NCBI GenBank assembly: GCA_025603075.1
Contig: MU626282.1
Location: 1 to 64,000 of the forward strand
Reading direction: 5' to 3'
Source of the DNA: Neoconidiobolus thromboides FSU 785
Taxonomy: Eukaryota > Entomophthoromycota > Entomophthoromycetes > Entomophthorales > Neoconidiobolaceae
DNA length: 64,000 bases
The notes beneath the pieces are model-generated. The model was not told the origin of the DNA and searched no databases. It saw only the letters and a program-made list of their open reading frames with translations. How positions within the stretch are numbered: position 1 is the first letter of the stretch; each line of letters opens with the position of its first letter. The position numbers were made by a program, and so were the translations under genes. Below are positions 1 to 12,147 of the stretch, piece after piece.

Positions 1-212
1 TATTAAGAAAACTTAGTGGCTTTATTAAATGTTCGAGATATCAGGGATTAATTCAGTTAAAAAGCCTCGAACTATTATACTCTGTAAACTCTTTTATACT
101 CTGAAAAGTATAAGTATCAAAATGAGAAGATAATATTCTTTTGGGTGGAACTAGAAATTCTCATAACAAATCAAAATAATTAACCATGGGACTGACGAAG
201 CGATATTTCACA
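1..212 (+). repeat. LTR-like repeat, 3' part (copy 1)
   Basis: This stretch matches 53408-53682 almost base for base, apart from a deletion of about 55 bp near position 175. It ends with the same GATATTTCACA terminus. The window edge cuts off its 5' part. The family begins TGTGRAATC and ends GATTTCACA-like, so it has TG...CA termini like a solo LTR. No gag or pol coding sequence adjoins it. Confidence 0.65.
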
Positions 213-1475
213 GCTTTGAAATTTAATGTTTTTTCAAGTACCCCCTCAGAAACTGTCCCATTTTTAATATTGATTTGGGGTATTATAATTAATTCAATAT
301 GAAACCTACAGAACCAACACTTTAAGTACACAATAATATAGTATTTTTAAATATAATCGAGAATGATAAATACTTATTAATTACTATTGATTAAAAGATA
401 GACGTCCAAAGTTTAGTCTTTCAATTTTCGGGACAATTTATATTTGCACTGTATACTTGAATTGGAGAGTATTTAATATCAAAATATTAGAACGTTGAAT
501 GGAAACTTAGCTTAAGTAAATGCTTAAACCTTTTAGTGCTTTTCTATAAGAAGTATACTGGGGAATATAAGAAAAGGCAACATTGATATTTACAAAACGT
601 CGGAATGTACAATAAAATGTTTTCATGATTCTAACAAAGTGTTAGAAATTATATTATAGATACAATCTATATATTATAACTACCAATACAACTAAATAGA
701 AAATGGTGAGCTTATGGACTATAACAATTTCTAAGATATGGGGATGTACCTTTTTGGTTTCATCCCTTTTTTATTTTTTTAAGCGCTGTTTGAGTGGAAA
801 TATTGTTAGTAAAATTCTTGAAAAAAATATATCCCCATATTTTCAATAAAATAAATTTAATGCCTATTTTTGAAATCCAAATTAAAAATCCAATCCCAGT
901 AAAAAGTGACTTGCTTGTGAGTCTTTTTTAATGAATTGGATAATTTATTGATGTTTTGATTTTAGAAAAACAGCCAGATCGAAATCAAAGAAAGTTAAAC
1001 ATAGTAGGGTTCTATAATAGCATACTGAATAAAACAATAAGTAAAATTTGTAAGAAGTAACTATTTCTATAAAAATAAAGGCTTGTAAAGAAATAGCTAC
1101 AAGTTTGATAATTCAAGATTGAATTGCTTTGAATTCATGAAGTTATTTAGCTATTACAAAAAATTCGGTAATTTTTAAAATCAGCAAAATGTAGAACAAT
1201 AGGCAAAAAACTTTGATTTTTAAAATTTTAATCGCAACAGCTCCTTATTAAGTAATTTGCAATTTAAAATACAGTTTTAAGAATATTCAATCACGCATAT
1301 AATTGTAGTGTATAATTGTAATATTATAAGTGTGGTATTACAGTATAATTTAGAAAATTAAGTATTAAAATATATCATTAAGATAATGGTTTAATACTAG
1401 TATTTTATAGAAACTTAAAGTGAAATAAAACTGAGACAATTAGAAAACATTAGACTTTTATATTAATCTAATATA
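213..1475. other. gene-poor AT-rich interval
   Basis: No open frame or splice-consistent exon series was recognised. The only structured item is the fold-back element at 736-840. Confidence 0.5.
736..840 (-). mobile_element. fold-back MITE, copy 1
   Basis: It starts ATATGGGGATGT and ends ATCCCCATAT, with central AAGCGCTGTTTGAGTGGAAA. The minus orientation means that the arm carrying TTCATTACTTTTTCC comes first. TA dinucleotides flank both ends. Confidence 0.8.
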
Positions 1476-2225
1476 TTAAAGGGAAGCGTAAATGGCAAGA
1501 GAAGCTAAGAAAAAGGTAGGAGTGGAAAGGGTGAGAGCGGAAGAGCTTCCTTTTCCAGAATCAGAGTCTTTGCTATCAGATTTTGATTTACTATTTCCTG
1601 GTTTGCAAGCACCATCAACACATTTAGCTTCGAGATGGGCAAGGTTAGTTTTACAAGAATCAGTGGAAGTAACAAGCTCAGTAGGACAAGTTTGAAGTTT
1701 TTGTGGGTTAATATTAATTCTTAAATTACCGGTTTCTTTATTAGGGCTAACTAACCAGCATACGATTTTATTGTTGGATTCATTATCTCCAATTGGAAGC
1801 TCGATCTTCAAGTTGAACAAACTTTTAACTTTGGTATATTCTTTGATTGTCCAATCTCCTAAGATAGTTTTATAAATTGGATCAGCTTCTCCATCAAGGC
1901 CCTTAGTGTCATGTTCAATCTTTCCATCCGAACCAGAAGGAATAGTAATGGTGAATTTTTTAGATTGACCACATTTTAAAAATATGATGTCTTTGGAATT
2001 AGTAGAGTTAGAGTAATAGACAACTTCATATTTCCCTGCAATTTCGGTGGTATCAGTGTTAGCAGCTTTACCTTTTGGGGCATCAGATTCTGAGCTATCT
2101 TTTGACTCATCATCTATATTCAATTAAATATTTAATATTTTAAATTGGAAAATTTACTTACCATCAGCTAAGACGAAAGGTACAGATAAAAGGACGATGC
2201 CAAATAATAATTTACTGAAACGCAT
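1476..2225 (-). CDS. secreted, probably GPI-anchored surface protein
   Basis: Two exons are joined by a 41-55 bp intron just after the signal peptide. Exon 1 starts at 2225 and encodes MRFSKLLFGIVLLSVPFVLA, a clear signal peptide, then a GT donor at about 2160. Exon 2 continues D-D-E-S-K-D. The mature part is about 190 aa: an acidic Ser/Asp-rich start, a globular core with several Cys, then a Ser/Lys/Asp-rich linker. It ends in a hydrophobic tail (ALTLSTPTFFLASLAIYASL) typical of a GPI attachment signal. The family was not recognised; a Kre9/Knh-type wall protein is possible but no diagnostic motif is visible. The role in the cell surface or wall is inference from topology. The open frame at 1492-1695 on the other strand is a shadow. 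Confidence 0.75.
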
Positions 2226-2943
2226 TTTATTTTATTAATTATTTAAAAGATGAAATAGTTGAAAGTATTTATTTAATTTATAAATTTGGAACTTTCTTTG
2301 ATTCTAAATTTAGCTTAATTCCAATTTCTATCCCTTAATTTGCCATTTCATTGGCTACATCAAGTCATTTTCGTTACCAAGTTCCTGGTCCTATTTTTTT
2401 GAAAGTCATTGCCAATTAAAAGGCTGCAATGGTTTAGTGAGATCATTTTTTGCTTTTTTTTCTATTGTGTCATTTTGTTCAAAACATTAATAGATTTCAT
2501 AATACATCTATTATTCAGTAAATAATCAAATTGTATGAGAGCGTGTGTAATTAAGTAATTCTGTTAATAACATTCTTTAGGAATAGAAGTTAAGAAAATA
2601 CAGACAATAATTTCGTATTTTAAAATTGTCTATTTTTGAATGGAAAACCATACTTTATTTTAATAATTACATTTATACATAAAATATGGCTAACAAAAAA
2701 GTGTAATCGATTTTGTGATTTAAGTCAACTATTTATTTTGTCATTGTGTTTTTATTACACTTTTATTTTTAACAAAATAAAATTATGAATTACATTTATA
2801 TTATCTCGTAACTATAACAGTTTTAATTTATCACATAACACTTTTACAGTTTTATGATTATCATATTGTTAACCTATTAAAATTATAACAATTTCCCTTA
2901 TGAATATTTTATAGTTTGTCACTATTTTGATTATATGAATAAA

Positions 2944-3046
2944 ATATTGGGAATGTATTTCTTTGTTTAAAATTTGCTGATAAATTTTCCGCTTAAATAG
3001 CGCTTAAAAATGGAGAAAATAATGAAACAAAAAATATCCTCATCAT
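2944..3046 (+). mobile_element. fold-back MITE, diverged copy 2
   Basis: It starts TATTGGGAATGTATTTC and ends ATATCCTCATCAT. The centre reads TTTTCCGCTTAAATAGCGCTT followed by ATGGAGAAAATAATGAAAC. It is plus-oriented, and its TIRs have lost several bases. Confidence 0.7.
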
Positions 3047-3396
3047 AAATGTACTATAGTTTATGAATTAAATTAAACTAAATTAAATATATTAGAATAT
3101 AAATACTAAACCATTTTTATTTGGTGAACAAAGGGATAAATGTAAAAGGAGAGATGGTTTATCTATAAGTGTTATAAATTATAAGTAATAAAAAGGACTA
3201 TTCTTTATTAAATTTCATCAACAGAACATATATGCTTCCATGTGTAGAATACACTTTAAAGGCAAAATTTCTAAACTTATAAGAATTTAATAACGTCACT
3301 AGTTATTAATCATTTACCGTAACAACATATATAATTGATTATGTATATATACTTATAATTGAGTGTTTAAAGTTAATAAGAATAGAAAAATTACGC

Positions 3397-3500
3397 TATG
3401 GGACTGTTTTTTTTGGTTTCATTATTTTTCCATTTTTTAAGCGCTATTTGAGTGGAAAACTGTTGGTAAAATTCTTAAATAGAAAAATCCATCGCCATAT
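3397..3500 (-). mobile_element. fold-back MITE, copy 3
   Basis: It starts TATGGGACTGTTTTTTTTGG and ends AATCCATCGCCATAT. The AAGCGCTATTTGAGTGGAAA core is intact. Minus orientation. Confidence 0.8.
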
Positions 3501-5496
3501 AGATACTATTATAAGTATTAGGTTTTTTTGATTTTTTTCTAGATTTATTTTAACTTTCAAGAATAAGCAAAAAACTTATGTGTAGTTATTGCTAAAGGAA
3601 GATGGATAAATCTTTAATATTAGTTCATGTCATTAAATTTTATTTTAATGCCTTCGATATTTTATTTATATACTTTTTCAAGTAAGAAAATAGACTATTT
3701 TAGTATTTTCAAAATTAAATTTAAAAATCAAAATTAAATCATTCATGCAATAGATATACACATATTAGTTATCTCATTTTTAGCAACTCTCCCTACAACT
3801 AATAATAATAATAGTAATATGTAGTACCCTTATTAAAACATAAACCACTAACGTTTATAATACATTACCCGGGTTAACCTAATACATACCCAATTCAAAA
3901 GTAATATACAGGTATGCTAATAAACCTGAAATCTAAGTTATAAAAATATCGATAGTTCCAAGCATTAAACCCATAAATGTGGAGGAATAAAATTAAACCG
4001 GGTAGATAGGAGAATAAACTGGCGACTTAGCTAAGGGGTTGGTAAAATGGTCCCACCTTTTAAGTTTATAGAAATAAGAACTTAAAATGACTATTTACAT
4101 ATTAAATATTACCATGTTCTTGGATAACCTTATATAGTAAATTTAATTAAGGTGTATTTTAACAAAAATTGAAGCAATTTTATAAAGTGGAAAATAAATG
4201 GGGGTTGTAAGTTGTGTTAAAAAGTTTGTTATTTAATAAAGTTAAAAGTTATTATGCAATTCTTTTTAAAAGAGTGATAGTTTAAAGGAGTTGATTTCAT
4301 AATACAATGTTCTTTTATAAGGATTTCAAACTTTCTGCTAAAAGAAAAGATTATTGAATACTTATAATACTAGTTAGTAACAAATAGATAAAATTATTGA
4401 TTAGCTTCATCAGTCACTTATTATTTACAATTTATATAAAAAGAGGTAATTGTATAAAGGATTTAATAGTATAAAAGAATATGTTACCTTAAATCATTTT
4501 TAATATCCTTGATAGTATTTAATACTAAATTAAAATTTATTAAATCATTTCAACTTTGTTAAAAATAAATATTTATTTAAAAATAGGATAAAATAGAAAT
4601 TAAACCTATAGCATTACTTCAATTCATTGTTAAACTTTAAAAGTTATAATTATTAATATGAACCTTAAATATATTTTAATAAAACAATAGTCATATACAT
4701 ATGTAATAATTCATATAGGCTTGTTTACTAGGATAGTAGGACCTTTAACCAAATGGGAGAAAAACGAAAATAAAAAAGATCAGGAGGAATATTAATTTTT
4801 AATATTTAGTGTGAAGATTTAACAAGAAAAAACCGGACTGCGTATTAAAGAATCAGATGGCAAAAAAATAAGGAGAAAAAAAAAGGCAAATATGGGGTTT
4901 AATGAATTTTTTATCCTTGGTTCTGTATACTAATACTACTATCATTTTGTAGTTTTTTAAAAAAAATTAACACATTTATTTTTTTGATGATTTTTTACAT
5001 AGTTTGCTTATATTTGTTATAGTTTTAGAAATCAAGGTATAATGTTTAAGGTGTGGGTACCAGTTACTTTTTTGAAATTATATAAATAGATTTCAAGATT
5101 TCAAGATTTCAAGAGAAATACGTGAATATATACAATAAATACTTATATTTTGAAATAATAAGTTATGTCACATATTAAGTTAACAAGGTAAAACTTATGA
5201 TATAAATTAAAAATAATATTACTAACCCTTAAAATAAACAATGAATTGATGTTGGGGTTAATAATTGTTGGTTATGTTTGAGTTGAAATTATTGGCCCAA
5301 TTCTTATTATGAGCTAATTAAATAATATTTATCTATCTAATAGTATAATATTATTTAGCTTATCCTTATGAAAGTAGGATTTTTTTAATGTTTAAGGGCT
5401 TGACTTATCTGTAAGATACTTAGAAAATTTAAAAAGTATAAATAGAAATAGAAATACAGCATTAAATTTTAATACTCATTTAACTTAATTTAAAAT

Positions 5497-6231
5497 ATGA
5501 ACTTTAATAAATATAATCAATTTCAACATGTCATTGAATTCAGTGACTTAGAACCAAGTAGTAACTCAAATCTTGAGATGAATAGTATGATGGACTTTGA
5601 ATATCCTTTACTATTCAGCCCCCCTTTCTTTCCAAATATGGACCATTTTGAAATGCTTTCACCAAAATTAGAGTATTTTGAGCAGGACTCAATGTTTACT
5701 GACGAATGCATGAACCTTCCTAGTGAGAAAGTGTTTGATGCGGCAACTATGAGACAGTTGCCTTATGGTGAAAAGGGAAAGGGTCAACCATTAAAAGAAA
5801 AGAGGATGGTGAGGACTTATGAAGAAGAGATCAAACAACATTTTAAAAACGGTAAAAAGGAAGAAACAATTGAAGCTTTGGTGAAGGCCGAGGGAAGACT
5901 CTTTAAATGCAAACATCAGGGTTGTTTAAAGAGATTCAAAAGAATGGAGCACCTAAAGCGTCACTTTATTTCTATTCATACTAATAACAGACCCCATAAA
6001 TGTACGTTTCCAGAATGCAATAAGGAGTTTGCTAGATCTGATAACTTAAAGCAACATTTAAAAGTTCATTATAATAATTCAAGTTATATGACTAATGTTA
6101 AAGTGGAGGGTAGTATCAATAGTGTCTTTAGTTTAGACTTAAGTAATAGTAATGATTATCTTGATTTAATGGACCCTAATTCACCATCAAATCCAGATTC
6201 TAAATCAAAGTTTAATGTGATCTATTATTAA
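5497..6231 (+). CDS. C2H2 zinc-finger transcription factor, two fingers
   Basis: A single-exon protein of 244 aa. Two tandem C2H2 fingers lie at residues 138-161 (C-X4-C-X12-H-X4-H) and 169-191 (C-X4-C-X12-H-X3-H), joined by a TGEKP-like linker (TNNRPHK). The motifs KRMEHLKRH and ARSDNLKQH are the fungal signature shared by Msn2/4, Rgm1/Usv1 and SteA-type factors. The N-terminal 80 residues are acidic and rich in Phe, Met and Ser, which would suit an activation domain (inference). Residues 96-108 are basic and could be a nuclear signal. The start is the first Met after an AT-rich leader. The target genes cannot be told from sequence; stress-type regulation is a guess from family. Confidence 0.9.
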   Translation: MNFNKYNQFQHVIEFSDLEPSSNSNLEMNSMMDFEYPLLFSPPFFPNMDHFEMLSPKLEYFEQDSMFTDECMNLPSEKVFDAATMRQLPYGEKGKGQPLKEKRMVRTYEEEIKQHFKNGKKEETIEALVKAEGRLFKCKHQGCLKRFKRMEHLKRHFISIHTNNRPHKCTFPECNKEFARSDNLKQHLKVHYNNSSYMTNVKVEGSINSVFSLDLSNSNDYLDLMDPNSPSNPDSKSKFNVIYY

Positions 6232-6325
6232 TACTTGTTGAGTTTATGTGTTTTTAGTTAATATTTATGTAGTTATTTTTCAATATGAAATAATGTTAGT
6301 GTTTTAATAAATTGATTTTTTTAAT

Positions 6326-6419
6326 ATTTTTTATTTTTTATTTTTATTTTTATTTTTATTTTTATTTTTATTTTTATTTTTATTTTTTATTTTTATTTTT
6401 ATTTTTTATTTTTTATTTT
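6326..6419. repeat. ATTTTT simple repeat
   Basis: A run of about fifteen ATTTTT/ATTTTTT units lies about 90 bp past the zinc-finger stop codon. It is a microsatellite prone to length change and may sit in the 3' UTR. The rest of 6232-6970 shows nothing recognisable. Confidence 0.9.
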
Positions 6420-6970
6420 GATATTAAGTATCTACTAATATTAAACTTATGACTTTAATTAGACTAATAATGGTTTTTGATACTTTATATATTTAAAGCA
6501 TATAATGATCTAAACGTTTTTTCTAGCATTGTTTTGACTATATTAATAGCAGATAACTAATTATTGACAAATGAATCTATAAAATATGGTAATTTAATTT
6601 AATAATCAGAACTATCTGAAACCATTTTTATAAAATAATATTAATACTATTAAGTATCCTTTTTCTTGTTTCTGGTACTGTTGTGTCAAATAAGATGTTT
6701 ATACGATAGTAGAGTAATTTTATAACTTATGTACATTGTATAATTATTGTAAACTTTTTAAACTTTAACTACTATTTTATTTTGTAAATAAAATTTATCT
6801 AATAATGACTTACTAGAGCGAATTTATTTAGCATGAATTATAAGGGATAAAATTCATGCAATCAAGTTTGAAGGGCATACATTCAAGAAAGCAGGATAAA
6901 TCAAAAATAGAATATTTTTTATTTATCCTTAAAAATAAAGTACCACATGATAACTAGCAATCATTCAACT

Positions 6971-8548
6971 TTATAATAAACTAGTCTTATTAATCTGGGC
7001 CAATCTCATAGATTGACGAATACCAAAATCCAGCATAATTTCTTCAGAACCACCAGGTATAGAAGCAGCACGAACATCTCTATAAAGCCTTTCTATTTTC
7101 TCCCCTTTACCGCCTCTAGTATACGCTAAGCCACCAAAAATTTGTGTAGCTTCAGTTGCGCAATAGGCATAAGTCTGGGTAGCTTGGGCCTTGAGTAAGG
7201 CAATTGCCCCTGAAAGGTGAGTAATTTGTTTTTCAACTGTAAATGTATCATATTGATGGGTCACTGCTTCAAGCCAGTGATGGGTAGCTTCAATATTACG
7301 CACCATATGAGCCAACTTGTTTCGAATTACTGCATGATCAATCAACCGTTTTCCAAATGTTTTACGTTGATGAGCATACTTAAACGCCTCTTCATAGCAT
7401 ACTCTAGCACTCCTATTTGATTGAGCTATAATCAATAGACGTTCATTATTGAAATTATACATCATATATTTGAACCCTTGATTTTCTTTTCCGATTAGAT
7501 TGCCTACTGGTACCTTGACATCTTTTATTGTAACAAATGCTGTCCCTGATCCCCAAATACCAGTACAATGCATCTGTTTCGTTTCCAATCCCTCCATACC
7601 CCTTTCCAGCAACAAAAGGGAGATCCCTGCCATCCCCGGCTTATCACTTGTCCTCACAGCAACAGTAAAATAGTCTGCAAATGTACCATTAGTTATCCAT
7701 TTCTTTTGTCCATTAACGATAAAGTGCTTTCCATCCTTACTAAGTTTTGCGCTTGCTTGTATGTTTGCTACATCGGACCCTGCATATGGTTCAGTAATTG
7801 CCAAACACATAAATTTTTCTCCATTTAAGCAAGGTTCGATAATTCTATTCTTAAGTTCTTTTGATCCAAAATAAGCCACAGGTGGGAGCCCAATGGCCAT
7901 ACCACCATTGAGAGCTGCTGTTAAACCACTGCTACCACATCTCGAAATTTCATCAACAACGATCATAGAGTGAAATGAATCAAACTCATTAGGTTCAATA
8001 ATCCCCATAATTGGTTTCTTTTGGTATCTACGCACAATATTTTTACCACACAAGGCAGCTGTTATACCAAGTTTCCCAGCTTGCATCAATACCTGTTTAG
8101 GGACTGAATTGGCTTCACTCCATTCATGGGCATATGGCATCAACTCTTTATCAGTAAATTCACGTAAAGCTTTACGTAGTTTACGATGTGATTCTTTGTA
8201 GTAGAAAGAGTTCCAGTTCTGATACCAAGATGGATCACCAAATGGGATCAAGTCGCCAAAAGCAGTTTCGGACAAACTAGGGTTAATTTGGTTAGCAGCC
8301 ACCTTTGACTCAAGTTGACCAATACAAAGCTCTGAAATGTATTTTTCAAGCACTTTTTTTGAGTGAAAGGCGTTAAATTGAGAAGTTGCATCCGTACCAG
8401 CTACTTTTAATAAAATTATTTTGCCACCTGGATGCAATGATAGAAATTTAGTTACATCAAATACTTTATTGTCAATTATTATCCAGCAATCTTCTTCTTT
8501 GTTATGCTTTTGTATCTCACTGAGTGAGATTGATTTTATAGTTGGCAT
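6971..8548 (-). CDS. cytochrome b5-acyl-CoA dehydrogenase fusion
   Basis: A single exon of 525 aa. Residues 1-80 are a cytochrome b5 domain with the heme-ligand HPGG motif (His39) and a second ligand His62. Residues about 115-520 are an acyl-CoA dehydrogenase: the FAD/substrate motif AITEPYAGSDV at 250-260, KKWITNGTFADYF, and the C-terminal FGGLAYTRGGKGEKIERLYRD region. The MCAD-type catalytic Glu position reads PGGSEEI, with Gly in place of Glu. The helix-G position seen in LCAD and isovaleryl-CoA dehydrogenase has Glu386/387 (YEEAFKYAHQRKTFG), the likely base. There is no obvious mitochondrial presequence. Such fusions are known in fungi; the heme domain presumably passes electrons from the flavin. 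The natural acyl substrate is unknown. Confidence 0.93.
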   Translation of the reverse strand: MPTIKSISLSEIQKHNKEEDCWIIIDNKVFDVTKFLSLHPGGKIILLKVAGTDATSQFNAFHSKKVLEKYISELCIGQLESKVAANQINPSLSETAFGDLIPFGDPSWYQNWNSFYYKESHRKLRKALREFTDKELMPYAHEWSEANSVPKQVLMQAGKLGITAALCGKNIVRRYQKKPIMGIIEPNEFDSFHSMIVVDEISRCGSSGLTAALNGGMAIGLPPVAYFGSKELKNRIIEPCLNGEKFMCLAITEPYAGSDVANIQASAKLSKDGKHFIVNGQKKWITNGTFADYFTVAVRTSDKPGMAGISLLLLERGMEGLETKQMHCTGIWGSGTAFVTIKDVKVPVGNLIGKENQGFKYMMYNFNNERLLIIAQSNRSARVCYEEAFKYAHQRKTFGKRLIDHAVIRNKLAHMVRNIEATHHWLEAVTHQYDTFTVEKQITHLSGAIALLKAQATQTYAYCATEATQIFGGLAYTRGGKGEKIERLYRDVRAASIPGGSEEIMLDFGIRQSMRLAQINKTSLL

Positions 8549-9545
8549 TTTTTTCGGAGTTGTTCAAAAGAGGTTGAAACAATTTTGATTAGATTTTGAT
8601 TATCTTTAAATCTCGAAAATTGTATTAACCTTTTTAATGTTCATAGAATTGTTGAATTCAAAGCTGTTGGACTTAGTTATAAAATAGTAGGTTTATTGCT
8701 AAATTAAGTAATTCCAAAGCTATATTTGGGTTTGAGCTACTTAAATCTAATCATCTATCCTGTCAATGTAACATTGAAAAATTGAGGATATATTTTTTTC
8801 AAATTTTTACTAACAATTTTCCACTCAAATAGTGCTCAGAAGATGGAAAAAGTAATGAAGCCAAAAAAACGCTCCCAATTATTAAACCAGTTGAAGACAT
8901 TTAAGAGAGAATAGAATAAATATCAATACTATGATTGTAGTAAAGGAAATGTAAAGCATCTTGACATATTATAGTGAAACAACACAAATAGAATATTAAA
9001 AATTACCAATTAAATACAGGATGTTTGTTGAATTTATTATTCGAATATTCGATGGTTCATAACAAGATTAAGTTGTTTTACATCTTTAAATGTCCTTTTT
9101 ACAAAGAAACGTTGAATTAAATATTTTATAAATATTTAACTCATATGAGGAACTTCGATATCCATAATGAGAAAATAAATTAATACTATTTATTTAAAGA
9201 TTCTAATATCTATTTATATACAATTTGATAAAAAAAGTGATTTGATTGATACCAAAAAATAGGTAGCTTCTGCTTTAGTAATATATGATGTTATATAATA
9301 AAATTATGGTAATTGTTGTATGGCATAAATAAGTATTAGATCAAATCAATTTTGCTTTTGACATTTATTAAAAATAATTTTTCGTATATAATAATATTTT
9401 GTATGTTTATTGTGTATTTTTATTGTGTATTTTTCTTTATAATTATTACAAAACAACAAAATACTGTAAAACATCAAAAATATCATATTATTTTTATTAT
9501 CGTAAACAAATGATATATCAATAAACTAAATAGGGCCTCCAACAA
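8549..9545. other. intergenic interval with one MITE
   Basis: This lies between two minus-strand genes. It holds the fold-back element at 8783-8880, about 235 bp upstream of the cyt b5-ACAD start, and otherwise AT-rich sequence with no gene seen. Confidence 0.5.
8783..8880 (+). mobile_element. fold-back MITE, copy 4
   Basis: It starts TGAGGATATATTTTTTTC and ends AAAAAACGCTCCCAATT. The core CCACTCAAATAGTGCTCAGA is followed by AGATGGAAAAAGTAATGAAG. Plus orientation. It lies in the probable promoter region of the cyt b5-ACAD gene. Confidence 0.75.
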
Positions 9546-11084
9546 TTAAACATTTTTAACATTAAAAATGGCTAATAATGGGAGTAATAAGTAAATGATA
9601 AAGAAATCAATAGTCATAAAGAAGGATGTGAAAATCAAATGAATGATACTCAAACTTGAACTTGGAACAACTTTAGCAGGTTCTTCATCGACTTGAAATG
9701 GTAGCTCAATATTCAAATTCTTTAATACTTTTAAACTAGATAGTAATCCATCCTCATGGAACCCATACCCAGTCCAAGCACCAACAAAGGAAAGTTGACG
9801 ATCTGGTTGATTCTGTATTAAATTCAACTGTTGTTGAGCTTCAATTAGCTAATAGACAATAATTATGTAAATAAATATTTAGAAAATAATAGTGAGCTTA
9901 CTTCCATACTATAAATAGGATGATGATAGACCACTTGTTTAATAATAGAATCTTTGCGTGGAGGTATTGTAGGATTTAAAGTAACAAAGAAATTGCTATA
10001 TTTAGAAACATCAATGGATTGTAATATGTTCATCCAGTATGTTAAACATATATTTGATCCCTCGTATTTTTCATTACATATATAATTCCAGCTACTCCAG
10101 GCTAATTTATTTATTGGCATTAACTAAACAAATAGGACTTGAGAAAATAAAATAAAAATTTAATGATAAAATTACCGTCTCATCTTTATGTAAAAATGCA
10201 ATATTTTCACTATACTTAACTTTTGATAAGATATATCTTTCATTGACACTAGCGTTAGCCCCCAATAATTCCAATGACTGATCACCATGGGTAGCCATAA
10301 TAACGTGATCAAAATACTCTTCACTACCATCCTTAGCCTTTACTAAAACTTGATTTCTTCCTTCATTAATTACTGGTTTAACCTCTTCGATTGCACAATT
10401 CAATCTTTTATCATCAAGCTTTTCGAGTACTTTACTCACATAACTTTGTGAACCATTTTTTATAGTCTTCCATTCTGGTCTACCTTCCACTTGCAATAAG
10501 CAATGATTCAACATAAACTGGATTAATGTTCTGGCTGGAAACTCCATAAAGCATTTATCTGGACTTGTAGACCAGATGGCGGCTGACATGGGGATTAAAT
10601 AATCTTGTATAAAGCCAGGGCCGTATTGATTTTTAGTTAGATATTGATTAATTGTCCATTCAAAATTGGTAGTCAAATATCTTGGTGCTAAATAATTAAA
10701 TCTCATAATATCATAAATCATTCTGTAGAAACGTAGGTTCAATAAGTTCTTAGGCTGACAAAATAAGGTCAACAAGTTTGTACCACTCCATTCTAAGTTT
10801 CCATGCTGTTTGGAAACAGCAAAACTCATGACAGAAGGGATGTAGTCAACTTTTAATAAGCTTAGAAATTTCAAAAAATTGGGGTAATTTAATTCATTAA
10901 ACACAATGAAACCGGTGTCAATTGATACTTTGTCTCCATCCTCGGTAATGTGTTCTGCCGTGTTAGTATGGCCACCGAAATAATCTCCTTTTTCATATAA
11001 AGTTACCTTATGTTCACTGTATTCTTGGATAAAATAGGCACTGCTTAAGCCGGAGATGCCAGAACCTATAACTGCTATTTTCAT
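9546..11084 (-). CDS. COG2907-type FAD/NAD(P)-binding amine-oxidase-like protein
   Basis: Three exons: 11084-10176, 10123-9902 and 9848-9546 (about 477 aa). The N-terminus has a dinucleotide-binding fold (IAVIGSGISGLSSAYFIQE) with the acidic ribose ligand in LYEKGDYFGGHTNT. Then come DTGFIVFNELNYPNF and, across the first splice, HKDET-LMPINKLAWSSWNY. That junction is the hallmark segment of the COG2907 predicted flavoprotein family. The end has SFVGAWTGYGFHEDGL and then a hydrophobic C-terminal segment, probably one or two membrane passes. Relatives often sit near cyclopropane-fatty-acid synthase and DUF1365 genes in bacteria and fungi; no such partner is seen here. The substrate is unknown, with a lipid-related role inferred only. 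A decayed copy lies at 23221-23495. Confidence 0.88.
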
Positions 11085-12147
11085 TTTAATTTTTAAAAAT
11101 TTTTATGACTCTGTCAATTACCCTTTCATTTATACTCATTTTGATCTCCCTGAATATTACACATAATCTCGATTTTATTGGATCGTAATTTAAGGGAGTA
11201 AATTTTGTGATATGGGGATCGAATATATTCCATGATGGGTAAAGTTGATAAACCGGTTAACTTGAAAAATAAGAACTTCTAGTAAAATTTTTGTAAGAAT
11301 AATCTCAAAATTAAACAAAAAGACGATTTTCATAAAAATTATTATCTATTTCAATATCTGGTGAAAAGGCAGTAGAAGAATAAAATTATAGGTTTAAATG
11401 AACCCCATATACGTTCATCTATTAGCCTTTAATGATTATAATTTAAATTAAACTATTCATATACTTATTAAGTGAATAGGAATATAATCATTTAATTAAG
11501 TCAAATCTCAATAACTCAATTTTAAACTTTAAAAATAGGTGACTTATTTTTTACACAAGTTATTTTACTGCTTTTTACAATATTCCATTAAAAATAAAGT
11601 AAAGTGAACTTAATTAGTATTTAGCTCTAGTCTTTACACGAATTTACTACTAGTCATCAAATCTATATAAATTAACTAAAAAATCTACAATAGCTATCTA
11701 AAAGTGAAATATTATCAAAAATTACTATCTTCTTTTTACAAAATAAATTAAGGTACTTTACTAACATAATTTCAATTTTAAACTGATTTCAAACTTAAAC
11801 TGAACTGAACTGAACTAATTTGCAGCATTTTTAATTTAAGGTTTATTTGACCTTAATTTTACTCAAGACACCTTAAAAAACTAAAGTATTAAATTACAAA
11901 TTGTTTTAATAATACAAAGATAAATTAAACTAGATAATAGATAATAATAAAATAATGATAGAGTAAAATTAAAGCTCCATCTTAAATTAAATTTAACGTA
12001 AACAATTCTAATTAATAAGCATCAAGCTTTTAAAAAGCTGAGACTGGGATAAAAACCAAGCAATAGTTATGATTGGATACTACAAAAAGTGAAATAAATT
12101 AAAAATAATAACTTCACAAACTTTTTTATAACAAACAAATTGTAACG
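11085..12147. other. AT-rich divergent intergenic region
   Basis: This is the shared 5' region between the COG2907 oxidase (minus) and ORM1 (plus). No gene, repeat family member or RNA gene was recognised in it. A short ACTGA tandem (about four units) lies near 11801. Confidence 0.5.

Larger units (their letters stand above)
2226..5496. other. long gene-poor interval upstream of the C2H2 factor
   Basis: This is 3.3 kb of very AT-rich sequence with no supportable gene. It holds two fold-back elements (2944-3046, 3397-3500). The last roughly 2 kb before 5497 have no repeat I recognise and may contain the promoter and a long 5' leader of the zinc-finger gene. Confidence 0.5.

Noticed and set aside
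7568-7828. 86-codon plus-strand frame inside cyt b5-ACAD
   Set aside because: Antisense shadow of a well-supported coding exon.
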